Origin: Paenibacillus thalictri
GTDB taxonomy: Bacteria > Bacillota > Bacilli > Paenibacillales > NBRC-103111
Length of the DNA stretch: 64,000 nucleotides
Assembly: GCF_004307995.1 (NCBI RefSeq)
Contig: NZ_SIRE01000007.1
Coordinates: 62,001-126,000, forward strand
Direction of reading: 5' to 3'
The notes beneath the pieces were generated by a model. That model did not search any database and had not been told where the DNA came from. It worked only from the letters and a program-made list of their open reading frames with translations. A program made the position numbers and the translations under genes. Within the stretch, counting starts at the first letter, position 1; every line of letters begins with the position of its first letter. Shown here piece after piece: positions 50,256 through 59,204 of this stretch.

Positions 50256-50461
50256 GCTGCGGCATCCGATCCAGACGACCGCGCGCGGCAAGTAAATATG
50301 GATAATACGGCGGCAGTTGCGAAGAACCGCCGGCTGCCGCCGGAAATTGCGGAATTCATGCGGACTTCCCTTTTACCCTCTGTATGCACGGAATGCATAG
50401 TCTGCCTGGGGAGCCGACGCTTCAATATAAGATAAGCGATTAAAAGGAGAGTGCAGTATAT

Positions 50462-51268
50462 ATGATTAAACTTGGCGTCAATTCCGTATTGTTCAAAGAA
50501 TTCGATTTTGCCACGGCCGCCCGGCAAATTGCCCTTTGCGGTTACGATGGCATCGAAATTTCGGCGATTCAAGGGATGTGCGAGCATTTGGATCTTACCA
50601 AATGGAAGGAGCAGGCGGCGGAATTGAAAGCGATTGCCCAGCAAAACGGCTTATCTTTCCTTTCCATGGAATTTGGCAGCGTCAAAGACGAAGAGCGTCT
50701 GCTGGCCGCATTTGCCGCAGCTGCCGAAATCGGCATTCCGATCGTTAATATCGGACCGGGCGGGAAAACCGGCGTGGAGGAAGACGTTCAAACGTCCATC
50801 GCCATGCTGCAAAAAATGTCCGAAGCGGCGGCCTCCTACGGAGTTACCTTATGCGTGAAGGCGCATATCGGCAACGCGGTGCATGATACGCCAACAACGC
50901 TGCGGGCGATGTCGGAGGTCGCTTCGCCGGCTTTTGGCATCGATATGGATCCGAGCCATATTTACCGCGCCGGCGAAAATCCGGAGGAAGCGCTGCCGGC
51001 GGTCATCTCCCGCGTGAAGCATATCCACATCCGCGACTGCAAAGGCCGCGAGCAAGGTCCGGGACCGATTGAGCTGCAGGCTTGCGGACGCGGCGACATC
51101 GATCTGTTCGGCTACTGCAAGGCGATGACCGACAACGGCTACGACGGACCGGTTGTGCTGGAAGTGATCGGCGCGAAGCCGGAGCATTCGCTTGCTCAGG
51201 TATCCATTATCGCCGCCGAGACGTACGGTTATTTGAACGCCTGCCTGAAGCAGCTCGGCGCCAGATAA
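50462..51268 (+). CDS. Sugar phosphate isomerase/epimerase (xylose isomerase-like TIM barrel)
   Basis: 268 residues, ATG with AAAGGAGAG 10 bases upstream. Barrel signatures: GYDGIEISAIQGMCEHL, VTLCVKAHIGNAVHDT, FGIDMDPSHIYRAG, VKHIHIRDCKGREQGPG and GPVVLEVIGAKPEHS, giving the metal-binding Asp/His/Glu residues. The usual Glu at the end of the strand VTLCVKAH is replaced by Lys/His, which may alter metal binding. Likely acts on the product of a neighbouring dehydrogenase. Distantly similar to the protein at 2308. Confidence 0.88.
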   Translation: MIKLGVNSVLFKEFDFATAARQIALCGYDGIEISAIQGMCEHLDLTKWKEQAAELKAIAQQNGLSFLSMEFGSVKDEERLLAAFAAAAEIGIPIVNIGPGGKTGVEEDVQTSIAMLQKMSEAAASYGVTLCVKAHIGNAVHDTPTTLRAMSEVASPAFGIDMDPSHIYRAGENPEEALPAVISRVKHIHIRDCKGREQGPGPIELQACGRGDIDLFGYCKAMTDNGYDGPVVLEVIGAKPEHSLAQVSIIAAETYGYLNACLKQLGAR

Positions 51269-51353
51269 GGCGCCCGGCAGAGGCAGGCGCATAAGCATCG
51301 TCTATTTCGACTTGAAAATAAATTGTAAATATCGAAAGGAGAAACTGTCTCTC

Positions 51354-52787
51354 ATGTCCGCAACTAAAAAAAACCTGATTGTATTAGGCATCGACAGCTT
51401 GCGCCGCGACCGGATGAGCTCCTACGGCTACGGTAAGCTGACTACGCCGCATATGGACCGCTTCGCCGCCGAAGGCGTATTGTTCGAGCAGCATTTCAGC
51501 CCCAGCATCCCGACGACTCCCGCTTACGCCAGCATGCTGACGGGGACGGATTGCTTTGGCACCGACGTTGTCGCATTGCGCCATCAAGGCCCGATGGGCG
51601 ACCATGTGAAGACGCTGCCGGAGCTGCTCGCCGACAACGGCTACAACACAACTTGCGTTGGTTTTACGGGAAATCCTTCCTCGCGTGGGTTCCAAACTTA
51701 CTTGGATTATGAAGCGTGGCTGCCAAACGAAGAAGGCAAATGTCCGAAAGCAGAAAATTTAAACGAAGTGACCATTCCCGAGCTGCAGCGTCTGGCAGCC
51801 GATGACAAGCCGTTTTTCCTGTTCTTGCGCCATATGGACCCGCATTCTCCGTATTTGCCGCCGCAGCCTTACGAGCGTATCTTTTACGGCGGGAATGAAA
51901 AAGACCCGTCCAATGCATCGATGGAGCCGGTGTACAACTTCAAGCCGTTTGCGGATTTCCTGAAATCGTGGATTCCCGCAGGCGTTACCGACGAGCAGTA
52001 CGTCAGTGCGCAATACGACGGGGCTGTGGCTTATATGGATGCATGTATCCAGAACTTGCTGACCGCCGTTTCCGGGCTTGGCCTGGATGACAATACGCTG
52101 ATTGTCATCACCGCCGACCACGGCGAAACGCTGTACGAGCATGACTGTTATTTTGACCATCACGGTTTGTACGACTGCACGCTTGTCGTTCCGCTGATCT
52201 TCAAAATGCCGGGTGTCGTGCCTGCGGGCAAGAGGGTGTCCGACACAACCGTGATCAGCGACATCATGCCGACCATTCTGGATATTCTCGGCTTTGAACA
52301 GCCGGAAGACTTGTCCGGCCGCAGCCTTGTGCCGTTAATGGCAGGCCAGCCGCAGCCGCGGATCAGCGAATTTTATATTACGGAATGCACATGGATGCGC
52401 AAGCATGGCTGGCGTACCCCGCATTGGAAGCTGATCCGTTCGCTGGAGCCGGATTTTCACAACAAGCCGTCGGTTGAGCTGTATAACCTGATCGAAGATC
52501 CCGAGGAAAACCGCAACGTGGCCGAGCAGGAGCCGGAACTCGTCGAGCTGCTGACCGCCAGAATGGAAGCGTATATCCAAAGAAGAGAGCAAGAAACCGG
52601 CCGGACGAATCCGATCTACACCAATCTGGATTGGCATGGCAAAGGTGGCGGCGCATTTGCTTCTTCGGAGCAGGCGTACGACGCGCTGTATATCGGCAAT
52701 GTGTTTGCCGCTCGCGCGCTGCAGGCGAAAGAAGCAAAAGCGGCGGCCGAAGCGGAAGCGGCAGCAGCCGGGGAAACCGAAGAGTAA
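51354..52787 (+). CDS. Sulfatase-fold hydrolase lacking the FGly signature
   Basis: 477 residues from ATG 51354 (AAAGGAGA 11 bases upstream). Alkaline phosphatase/sulfatase fold: NLIVLGIDSLRRDRMSSYGY (Asp14 metal ligand), TPHMDRFA, RHMDPHSPY, ITADHGETLYEHDCYFDHHGLYD, and a C-terminal GWRTPHWKLIRS segment. The nucleophile loop reads PTTPAYASMLTG, so the Cys/Ser of C-x-P-x-R is Thr54 and the Arg is Tyr58. It should not need formylglycine and may be a phosphodiesterase, phosphonate hydrolase or an unusual sulfatase. No signal peptide. The last ~25 residues are rich in Ala, Glu and Lys, and the same composition continues in frame after the stop. Confidence 0.85.
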   Translation: MSATKKNLIVLGIDSLRRDRMSSYGYGKLTTPHMDRFAAEGVLFEQHFSPSIPTTPAYASMLTGTDCFGTDVVALRHQGPMGDHVKTLPELLADNGYNTTCVGFTGNPSSRGFQTYLDYEAWLPNEEGKCPKAENLNEVTIPELQRLAADDKPFFLFLRHMDPHSPYLPPQPYERIFYGGNEKDPSNASMEPVYNFKPFADFLKSWIPAGVTDEQYVSAQYDGAVAYMDACIQNLLTAVSGLGLDDNTLIVITADHGETLYEHDCYFDHHGLYDCTLVVPLIFKMPGVVPAGKRVSDTTVISDIMPTILDILGFEQPEDLSGRSLVPLMAGQPQPRISEFYITECTWMRKHGWRTPHWKLIRSLEPDFHNKPSVELYNLIEDPEENRNVAEQEPELVELLTARMEAYIQRREQETGRTNPIYTNLDWHGKGGGAFASSEQAYDALYIGNVFAARALQAKEAKAAAEAEAAAAGETEE

Positions 52788-52892
52788 GATCCGGTCCCGG
52801 TTGAAGCGGGTAGGGCCGCGGCTAAAGCTGCAACAGCCACGAACGAAGCAGCGGAAGCGGCGGAGGTTGCGGCCTGCGCAGCGGAGGAATGA
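52788..52892 (+). other. In-frame Ala/Glu-rich extension beyond the hydrolase stop codon
   Basis: After TAA (52785-52787) the same frame stays open for 34 codons to TGA (52890-52892). The encoded stretch (containing GRAAAKAATATNEAAEAAEV) has the same Ala/Glu bias as the tail before the stop. This is either a recent nonsense mutation or an occasional readthrough tail. No terminator hairpin intervenes. Confidence 0.5.
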
Positions 52893-53115
52893 AGAAACAG
52901 AACGTGCACAACAGTTATCAGGCGCTCCTTGGAAAGGGGGCGCTTTTTATGAGAACAAAAACCCAAATGAAACCCAAGGCCGCATAGACCATGAATATGC
53001 GCCTAGCGGCATAAGTTTTCCGCCAGAATGATGGAATTTAAGGCCGAATAGACCATGAATTTGGCATGATCGGCAATGTGATAAGGAAGAGAAAGTAATA
53101 ATATGATAACATAAA

Positions 53116-53129
53116 AGTAAGCGTTCCCA
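53116..53129 (+). promoter_or_regulatory. Candidate cre (CcpA) site
   Basis: AGTAAGCGTTCCCA fits the cre consensus TGWAARCGYTWNCW at 12 of 14 positions. It is 17 bases before the start codon of the dehydrogenase gene, close to the ribosome site, where binding would block expression. Confidence 0.4.
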
Positions 53130-53146
53130 AGAAGGGAGAATGATCA

Positions 53147-54163
53147 ATGATCCGTATTGCCGTCGTAGGCGTTAACAATATCGGCAAAACACATTGCAAA
53201 TTTTATGCGCAGCACCCGGACACGGAGCTTGTCGCCGTGTGCGATCTGATGGAGGATCGCGTCCGCGAGGCGGCGGCCGCCTTTTCCGCAAAAGCTTATA
53301 CCGACTTAAGAGAACTGCTGGACCGCGAGGACATCGACATGGTGTGCGTCGCTACCGGCGGCGAAGAAAAGGGCAGCCACCACTATGGGCCGGCGATGAT
53401 CGCAATCGAAGCCGGCAAGGACGTGCTGGTGGAGAAGCCGATTTCCAACCGGGTCGAAGAAGCGCGGGAGATGGTGCGTGCGGCGCGCGAGAAAGGCGTC
53501 CGGCTGGCTTGCAACCTAAACCACCGGTTTACTCCGGCGGCGGAGAAAGCCAAGGAGCTGATCGGGCAAGGGAAACTCGGCGAAGCGCTGTTTTTGAACA
53601 TGAGGCTGACGATACGCAATCCGGCCGATGCGACAGAATGGTTTCATATGCGCGCTCTGCACCCCCATTCAATTGACGTAATGCGTTACTTGTTCGGCGA
53701 CATCCGCCGGGTACAGTCGTTTATGACCAAAGCGCCGGGGCGCAATACGTGGTCAACGGCCAGCGTCAACATGCAGTTTGCCAGCGGCGCTGTCGGCCAC
53801 TTGACCGGCAGCTACGACATGTCGATGAAACATCCGATCGAATGGTGCGAAGCGGCGGGCACGTCAGGGCGGCTTGTGATCGACAATGTGTACGAAAGCA
53901 TCGCTTATTATCCGCACGATTCTTTGGAAACGCTGGTTGTGCGCAACCCGATTTTTAACGGCATGCAAGGTTTTGACGATACGTTCCGCAACCGTATTGA
54001 GCGTTTTATCGCGCAAATCAAGCAAAACGTCGCCCCCGAACACATCGACGCATCCGGCATGGACGCGCTGGCGGCGCAGGAAGTGATTGAAGCGGCGATT
54101 GCCTCCCAGTTGTCCGGGGGAGCGCCGGTTGATGTGCCGACGATAAGCGGGTATAACGCGTAA
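53147..54163 (+). CDS. Gfo/Idh/MocA-family oxidoreductase
   Basis: 338 residues, ATG with AAGGGAG upstream. Rossmann start IRIAVVGVNNIGKTHCKFY, then VCVATGGEEKGSHHYGPAM, AGKDVLVEKPISN with the catalytic Lys, CNLNHRFTPAAEKAKELI, and EWFHMRALHPHSIDVMRYLFGD in the C-terminal domain. Shorter than the relative at 49152 by about 30 residues. The long spacer after the sulfatase-fold gene and its own cre-like site suggest a separate transcript. Sugar or cyclitol dehydrogenase of unknown substrate. Confidence 0.92.
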   Translation: MIRIAVVGVNNIGKTHCKFYAQHPDTELVAVCDLMEDRVREAAAAFSAKAYTDLRELLDREDIDMVCVATGGEEKGSHHYGPAMIAIEAGKDVLVEKPISNRVEEAREMVRAAREKGVRLACNLNHRFTPAAEKAKELIGQGKLGEALFLNMRLTIRNPADATEWFHMRALHPHSIDVMRYLFGDIRRVQSFMTKAPGRNTWSTASVNMQFASGAVGHLTGSYDMSMKHPIEWCEAAGTSGRLVIDNVYESIAYYPHDSLETLVVRNPIFNGMQGFDDTFRNRIERFIAQIKQNVAPEHIDASGMDALAAQEVIEAAIASQLSGGAPVDVPTISGYNA

Positions 54164-54171
54164 GTGGGGTT

Positions 54172-54225
54172 CAGCCGACCGCCACGCAGAGCCGAAACAC
54201 GCGGTTGGGATCGCGCACGTTGGAA
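54172..54225. repeat. 54-bp dispersed repeat, copy 2
   Basis: Partner of 44260-44313, in the same orientation, starting CAGCCGACCGCCACGCAGAG. It begins 8 bases after a stop codon. A decayed hairpin or remnant of a larger element cannot be excluded. Confidence 0.75.
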
Positions 54226-54409
54226 CATTTGTCATATTCGCTAGCTACGCAGACGGAGGTACCGGTTAAAGTGTCGCCAAACACTAGCGTCTGCGCTGCA
54301 TAAGGGTTATTCCGATAGCACCGCGCCAAGCGGATTCGATGCGGAGTGAATGCAAGTGAAATAAACGGATCCATCTGCTACCCTGCCGAGGGAGGAGGTC
54401 GAGCTTTTT

Positions 54410-55300
54410 TTGGAAAGACAGCTGAACAGCAGCCAATACATGAAGGAAAAATTCCCTTTCTACATTAAACGTTTTTTCCACAATCATCACGACGTTCCCA
54501 AGCTGCACGGACACGACTTTGTCGAGCTTGTGTATGTTGTGCGCGGGGAAGCGCAACATGTGTTTGAGGGGGCTGTAAACGACATCCGTGCCGGCGATGT
54601 GTTTATTATCAACCCCGGCGAGGTGCACACGTATAAAATCAAGCCCGGCAAAAAACTCGAAATTATCAACTGCCTGTTTATGCCCGATCTGATCCAGGAA
54701 TCGTGGCTTACCGATTTGGGCGTTTCGCATTCAATGGATTTCTACTACGTTCATCCGTTTCTTAATAAAAAAGAACGGTTCCACAGCCGTCTCAATTTGC
54801 GGGGGGCTGATGCCGACCGCGCGTTGTATATGCTGGAGCATATGATTGCCGAGCTGGAGAACCGCAACACGGGTTACGAAACGCTGCTGCGGCTGCAAAT
54901 GATGGAGCTGCTTATTTTATTGTCCCGCTTCTACCGGACGTGCGACTTCCAGAACGTGAAGGAAACAAGCCGCGTTCATGCCAAGCAGCTGCTGATCCAG
55001 CGGATATGCGGTTACCTGGAAAGGTATTTTGACAAAAAGCTGTCCATTCCGGCCATTTGCGATTTGTTTGGCATCAGCGCACGCCAGCTGAACCGGGTGT
55101 TTAAAGAAGCGACCGGCATGACCGTGTTTGATATGGTGCACAAAATCCGGATCGAAAGGGCGAAGCATCTGCTGGCCGAAACGGACGAGAAGGTGATCGT
55201 TATCGCCGGTAAAGTCGGCTACGATGACCCGGCGTTTTTCAGCAGGCTGTTTCACCGCCAGGTCGGCTGTCCGCCGGGCAAATACAGGGAGACGGTTTGA
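54410..55300 (+). CDS. AraC-family transcriptional regulator
   Basis: 296 residues from TTG 54410, with GGAGGAGG about 11 bases upstream; ATG 54440 is an alternative. N-terminal cupin sensor with HNHHDVPKLHGHDFVELVYVVRG (several His) and AGDVFIINPGEVHTYKI. C-terminal double helix-turn-helix: LSIPAICDLFGISARQLNRVFKEATG and VIVIAGKVGYDDPAFFSRLFHRQVGCPPGKYR. It precedes the transporter genes by 64 bases and probably controls them in response to the transported saccharide. Confidence 0.92.
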   Translation: MERQLNSSQYMKEKFPFYIKRFFHNHHDVPKLHGHDFVELVYVVRGEAQHVFEGAVNDIRAGDVFIINPGEVHTYKIKPGKKLEIINCLFMPDLIQESWLTDLGVSHSMDFYYVHPFLNKKERFHSRLNLRGADADRALYMLEHMIAELENRNTGYETLLRLQMMELLILLSRFYRTCDFQNVKETSRVHAKQLLIQRICGYLERYFDKKLSIPAICDLFGISARQLNRVFKEATGMTVFDMVHKIRIERAKHLLAETDEKVIVIAGKVGYDDPAFFSRLFHRQVGCPPGKYRETV

Positions 55301-55306
55301 AGCGGG

Positions 55307-55324
55307 GCCGGGAGTAGTCCCGGC
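55307..55324 (+). other. GC-rich hairpin between regulator and transporter genes
   Basis: GCCGGGA-gtag-TCCCGGC, a perfect 7-base stem with a 4-base loop, with no T-run. It could slow transcription or set relative expression of the AraC gene and the transporter. Confidence 0.5.
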
Positions 55325-55364
55325 TCTTGAGGCCCGCATTCACAGTGAAGGGAGCAAAGCGGCG

Positions 55365-56300
55365 ATGAATCAGGAGATTCGGCTGCCGGCGGATGCCGAG
55401 CCCGGCGTTACGCGGATCAGGCGGAAATGGAAGCGGCATGTGAAAGCGTATTTGTTTCTGGTGCCGATTTTGCTGTCGATGGGGCTGTTTAAGTATGTCC
55501 CTTTTTTCACCGCGCTGCTGAAATCGTTTTATGAGTGGAACGGCGCGAACATCAACAAATTTATCGGCCTCGGCAATTTTGCCAAATTGTTCAGCGACCC
55601 GACGTTTTACGCGTCGTTTAAAAATATCGGCTTATTCACAGGCAGCTTTGTGCTGATCCAGCTCATTTTTCCGCTGCTTGCCGCAGTGGCCGTATACCAT
55701 ATGTCCCACAAAAAAACGCAAAACATCTACAAAGCGTTGTTTCTGGTGCCGATGGTCGTGCCTCATATCATTATTTATTTGATGTGGAGGTGGATTTACC
55801 GGGGGGAAGGGCTGCTGAACAATTTGCTGACGGCGGTTGGTTTGGAGTCGTGGACCGGATCGTGGCTGGGCGATAGCGGCACCGCATTGTGGTCGATCGT
55901 CTTTGTCGGGTTTCCGTGGGTGTCCGGTATTTACTTTTTGATCTATTTGGCCGGGCTTGGAGGCATTGGGCAGGAGATGTTCGAGGTCGGCCGGCTGGAG
56001 GGCATGAACGTCTGGCAGCGCCTGAGATATATTGAGCTGCCGATGCTCAAAGGACAAATACGTATTGTCGTCATTCTGGCATTTATCAATCAGTTTCAAA
56101 GCTTCGAGAATGTGCTTGTACTGACCAACGGCGGACCTGGCTTCTCCACGTTGACCCCGGCGCTGTATTTGTACAAAAAAGGCTTCGAATACAATGAGCT
56201 GGGTTACGCTTCGGCGATTGGGGTCGTTGTGTTTATCGTGCTTGTCGCCTTCACCGCCGTTATGAATAAACTGATCGCTTCGGCCGATAAAATCGACTGA
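55365..56300 (+). CDS. Sugar ABC transporter permease (MalF/UgpA-like)
   Basis: 311 residues from ATG 55365 with AAGGGAG upstream. Six helices, first YLFLVPILLSMGLFKYVPFFTALLKSFYEWNG. The EAA loop is unusual, reading MFEVGRLEGMNVWQRLRYIELPML, so the Ala-Ala pair is lost, although the Gly and the following helix are kept. NQFQSFENVLVLTNGGPGFSTLTPALYLYKKGF is the standard CUT1 stretch. Partner of the permease at 56320 and the lipoprotein at 57182. Confidence 0.92.
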   Translation: MNQEIRLPADAEPGVTRIRRKWKRHVKAYLFLVPILLSMGLFKYVPFFTALLKSFYEWNGANINKFIGLGNFAKLFSDPTFYASFKNIGLFTGSFVLIQLIFPLLAAVAVYHMSHKKTQNIYKALFLVPMVVPHIIIYLMWRWIYRGEGLLNNLLTAVGLESWTGSWLGDSGTALWSIVFVGFPWVSGIYFLIYLAGLGGIGQEMFEVGRLEGMNVWQRLRYIELPMLKGQIRIVVILAFINQFQSFENVLVLTNGGPGFSTLTPALYLYKKGFEYNELGYASAIGVVVFIVLVAFTAVMNKLIASADKID

Positions 56301-56319
56301 GGAAAAGGAGGGATACGGT

Positions 56320-57141
56320 TTGCGCAAAATATCGTATGCGGGCTGTCTGAACGTCGCCGGATTAACTTTATTGCTCGGACTGACGCTGCTGCCGTTTTAT
56401 TTGCTGCTCATTACCTCCTTGAAATACGAGGATCAGATCATTCACCAGTTCTGGGTTCCGTCATTCCCGCTGCACATCGGCAATTACGCCGCCGCATTCA
56501 AACAAATATGGCCTTTCATCTACAATTCCGTTCTGATTACAGCCGGGATTATTGTCTGTGTGCTGATCAACTCGCTGCTGGCGGCCTATGCGTTTGCGAG
56601 GTATTCTTTCTTCGGCAAAACGGTGCTGTATTACGTGATCATCATGCTGCTGATGGTGCCGGGTTTTCTGCTGCTCATCCCGCAGTTTATTTTGTTTAAG
56701 CAGCTTGGCCTGATCAACACATATTGGGCGCAAATATTCGGCCCGATGGCCGGCGCGTCGGCGATGGCCACGATGCTCGTTCGCACGTTTTTTGAAGGGT
56801 TGTCTTCCAGTCTGATGGAGTCGGCGGAAATGGAGGGAGCGGGCGATTTGACGATATTAACCCGCATTGTCGTGCCGCTGTCCGTTCCGATCATCTCTAC
56901 CGTAGCGATTATCAATGCGCTGCTGGGCTGGAACAATTACATTTGGCCGCTTGTCATCACGTCGGGAGATAAGGTGAGGCCGATCATATTGGCGTTGTCT
57001 AATGTCAGAGGTCCGCTGGATCAAGTGCAGGGCATGCAGTTTGCCGGATACGTCATCGCTTCGCTGCCATTGCTGCTGCTGTTTACGCTGGCGACAAGAT
57101 CGTTTATTTCCGGCATTACCGCCGGAGCAGTCAAAGGTTGA
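56320..57141 (+). CDS. Sugar ABC transporter permease (MalG-like)
   Basis: 273 residues from TTG 56320, 7 bases after AAGGAGGG. MalG pattern: LLLGLTLLPFYLLLITSLKYEDQ, YNSVLITAGIIVCVLINSLLAAYAFARY, EAA loop LMESAEMEGAGDLTILTRIVVPL, and C-terminal RSFISGITAGAVKG. Nineteen bases after the partner gene. Confidence 0.93.
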   Translation: MRKISYAGCLNVAGLTLLLGLTLLPFYLLLITSLKYEDQIIHQFWVPSFPLHIGNYAAAFKQIWPFIYNSVLITAGIIVCVLINSLLAAYAFARYSFFGKTVLYYVIIMLLMVPGFLLLIPQFILFKQLGLINTYWAQIFGPMAGASAMATMLVRTFFEGLSSSLMESAEMEGAGDLTILTRIVVPLSVPIISTVAIINALLGWNNYIWPLVITSGDKVRPIILALSNVRGPLDQVQGMQFAGYVIASLPLLLLFTLATRSFISGITAGAVKG

Positions 57142-57181
57142 GCGGGTTGTTTGCTTAAGGAAACTTGTGGGGAGGTCTATG

Positions 57182-58651
57182 ATGAAAAACATAATGAAAC
57201 CGGCCGCGCTGCTGGTGCTTGCGGGTATGGGAGCGCTGGCGCTTGCCGGATGCAGCCCGTCTTCAGGGCCCGATGCGGCGGCGGACGGCAAAGGCGGGAC
57301 AGAAGCGAAGGCGGGCAAACCTGTTGAGCTGAACGTGATGGTCATGCAGGAGAACAACGGGGACGAGACGGAAAAACAAGCATGGGAAAGCATCGTCAAA
57401 TCGTACACGGAAAGCCACCCGGGCGTAAAAATCAATTTGCAGCTGCAAAATTTCCCCGGCGTCGAGCAGCATCGGACATGGGTGACAACACAGCTGATCG
57501 GCGGCACGGCGCCGGATATTTTTACGACCCGTTATATTTGGGACCAGGAAGATTTAAAGAAAGGGCTGCTGGTTGACCTTACCTCGTATTATAAGCAAAA
57601 AAACGATTACACCGACGGCAAGACGTGGGAGGACATATTTCCCAAGCCGGTATTAAAGCAGCTGATCGGCGACGATCAGACGTATGCCAGCGTTCCCAGT
57701 TATGTCAACTCTGTTCGCGTGTTGTACAACAAGGATTTGTTTACGCAGGCGGGGATTTCGAGTATTCCGAAAACGTGGAACGAATTTATGGCCGCTCAGG
57801 AAAAGCTGAAAAACATCGGCGTTGTGCCGTTTGCTTTTCCGAATTCCAAGCCGGGAGATTACAACTACAGCTGGTCGACGCGGATTTTGACCGAAGAGCT
57901 GATCGCCGGTTCCTACGACAAGCTGGATACGAACAAAAACGGCGTTATCGAAATCAACGAATATGCCCGCGGGGTCGATCAGGGTGTCATCGACATCGAG
58001 AAGTCGCCTTATAAAGATGTATTTCCGATTTTGAAGGAATGGAGCAAATATTGGCCCAAAGGTTTTAACGGCCTCGATTTCGATTCGGCCGGCGATCTGT
58101 TCCTGCGCGGCAAAGCGGCGATGGTGATGCGGACCGGCGCGCAAAGCAAGGTGCTCTACGAATCGAGCGCGCGCAAATTCGAGATGGCCGCGTTTCCGCT
58201 GCCGTATTTGACCAAGGAGAACCATCCCGACGCCGTAGGCAAGCTGATGGAAATCGGTGGTGTGCCTGCCGGCAACATGGCAATTCCAAAGACGATCGCG
58301 CCGGAGAAAATGAGCGCGGCGGTTGATTTTCTCGCCTACACGACTTCACCCAAAGTGCAAGGCCTGCTCGGCGAAAAGCTGTACCGGACGCCGGTCATCT
58401 CGAATGCCGCCCTGCCGGATAAGCTGCAGGGCTTCCAATTCGTCGGAGAAACGATGCAGCTCAACATTTATGCCGGCGAAGTCGACAAAAACGTCACCGA
58501 AAACAACCAGAAGCTCGGCCAGCTGTATTTGGAAGGCTCGACTCCGCTGGAGAAATACGTCGGCGATTTGAAGAAGATGATGGTTGAAGGCGTGAAGAAA
58601 AAGATGGAAGAGAACAAATGGAGCAAGGATAATAATTATGGGTTGAAGTAG
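57182..58651 (+). CDS. ABC transporter sugar-binding lipoprotein
   Basis: 489 residues from ATG 57182 with GGGGAGG 6 bases upstream (ATG 57179 is also in frame). Lipoprotein signal ALLVLAGMGALALAGC, Cys near residue 24. Binding-protein fold: VELNVMVMQENNGDETEKQAWESIV, HPGVKINLQLQNF, TAPDIFTTRYIW, SVRVLYNKDLFTQAGISSIPKTW and a conserved C-terminal segment. Here the binding protein is last, after the permeases, unlike the other two importers of the window. No ATPase gene. Confidence 0.92.
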   Translation: MKNIMKPAALLVLAGMGALALAGCSPSSGPDAAADGKGGTEAKAGKPVELNVMVMQENNGDETEKQAWESIVKSYTESHPGVKINLQLQNFPGVEQHRTWVTTQLIGGTAPDIFTTRYIWDQEDLKKGLLVDLTSYYKQKNDYTDGKTWEDIFPKPVLKQLIGDDQTYASVPSYVNSVRVLYNKDLFTQAGISSIPKTWNEFMAAQEKLKNIGVVPFAFPNSKPGDYNYSWSTRILTEELIAGSYDKLDTNKNGVIEINEYARGVDQGVIDIEKSPYKDVFPILKEWSKYWPKGFNGLDFDSAGDLFLRGKAAMVMRTGAQSKVLYESSARKFEMAAFPLPYLTKENHPDAVGKLMEIGGVPAGNMAIPKTIAPEKMSAAVDFLAYTTSPKVQGLLGEKLYRTPVISNAALPDKLQGFQFVGETMQLNIYAGEVDKNVTENNQKLGQLYLEGSTPLEKYVGDLKKMMVEGVKKKMEENKWSKDNNYGLK

Positions 58652-58681
58652 GCGGGCCGGTGAACGGCCGCTCTGTTATGA

Positions 58682-58718
58682 CGGCAGTCCGGGACTTTAT
58701 CCGCGTCCGGGGCTGCCG
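58682..58718 (+). terminator. Terminator-like hairpin
   Basis: CGGCAGTCCGG pairs with CCGGGGCTGCCG apart from one or two mismatches, 30 bases after the lipoprotein gene. The following bases lack a proper T-run, so it may only protect the mRNA end. Confidence 0.4.
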
Positions 58719-58870
58719 CTGCGTGTTTTACACCCATTCTAAGTGCGCTCTAGGTCATTATTCATGTCTCGGAATCAAGCATAATGAAATATTCGGATAG
58801 GTGTGTCGTCCGCGTTTTGAATTCACCGCTAACCGGTTTGCTGTATCGGACTAAACTGCCGTGGTCCAAG

Positions 58871-59112
58871 GCTAACGGTCAGGGACGCGCTTATTTGGCT
58901 AAAAAGTCGAGGTTATCATTTTTAACGGACAGGGCCGACCTTATTGGCCCAAAAAGTCAGAGAAACCGCGGTGCTAGGCTAAATAAGGTCATCGGTGTCC
59001 ATTACATTTGGCAAACCTCTGATTTTGTTTGAATTGCAGCGTTCCCGTCCGTTAGAGGGGCTTGACTGATTCTATGTTGGGATATGCACATTGAATCGAT
59101 AATCTCCGAGGT
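58871..59112. repeat. Dispersed intergenic repeat, copy C (shorter)
   Basis: Alignable with the central and right parts of copy B (44586-44830): GGTTATCATTTTTAACGGAC, GAAACCGCG, inverted unit 58976-59000, GTCCGTTAGAG, GCACA-TGAATCGATA. The left ~250 bases of the longer copies are missing. The rest of 58652-59204 shows no gene. Confidence 0.7.
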
Positions 59113-59204
59113 CCGTTAAAGTGAATTAGGTGTATCCGCCCACTCATCAACTCTCTGAAAGAACGTTAATTCAGGATAACCTTCATCATGTGAGACCACA
59201 CCGA

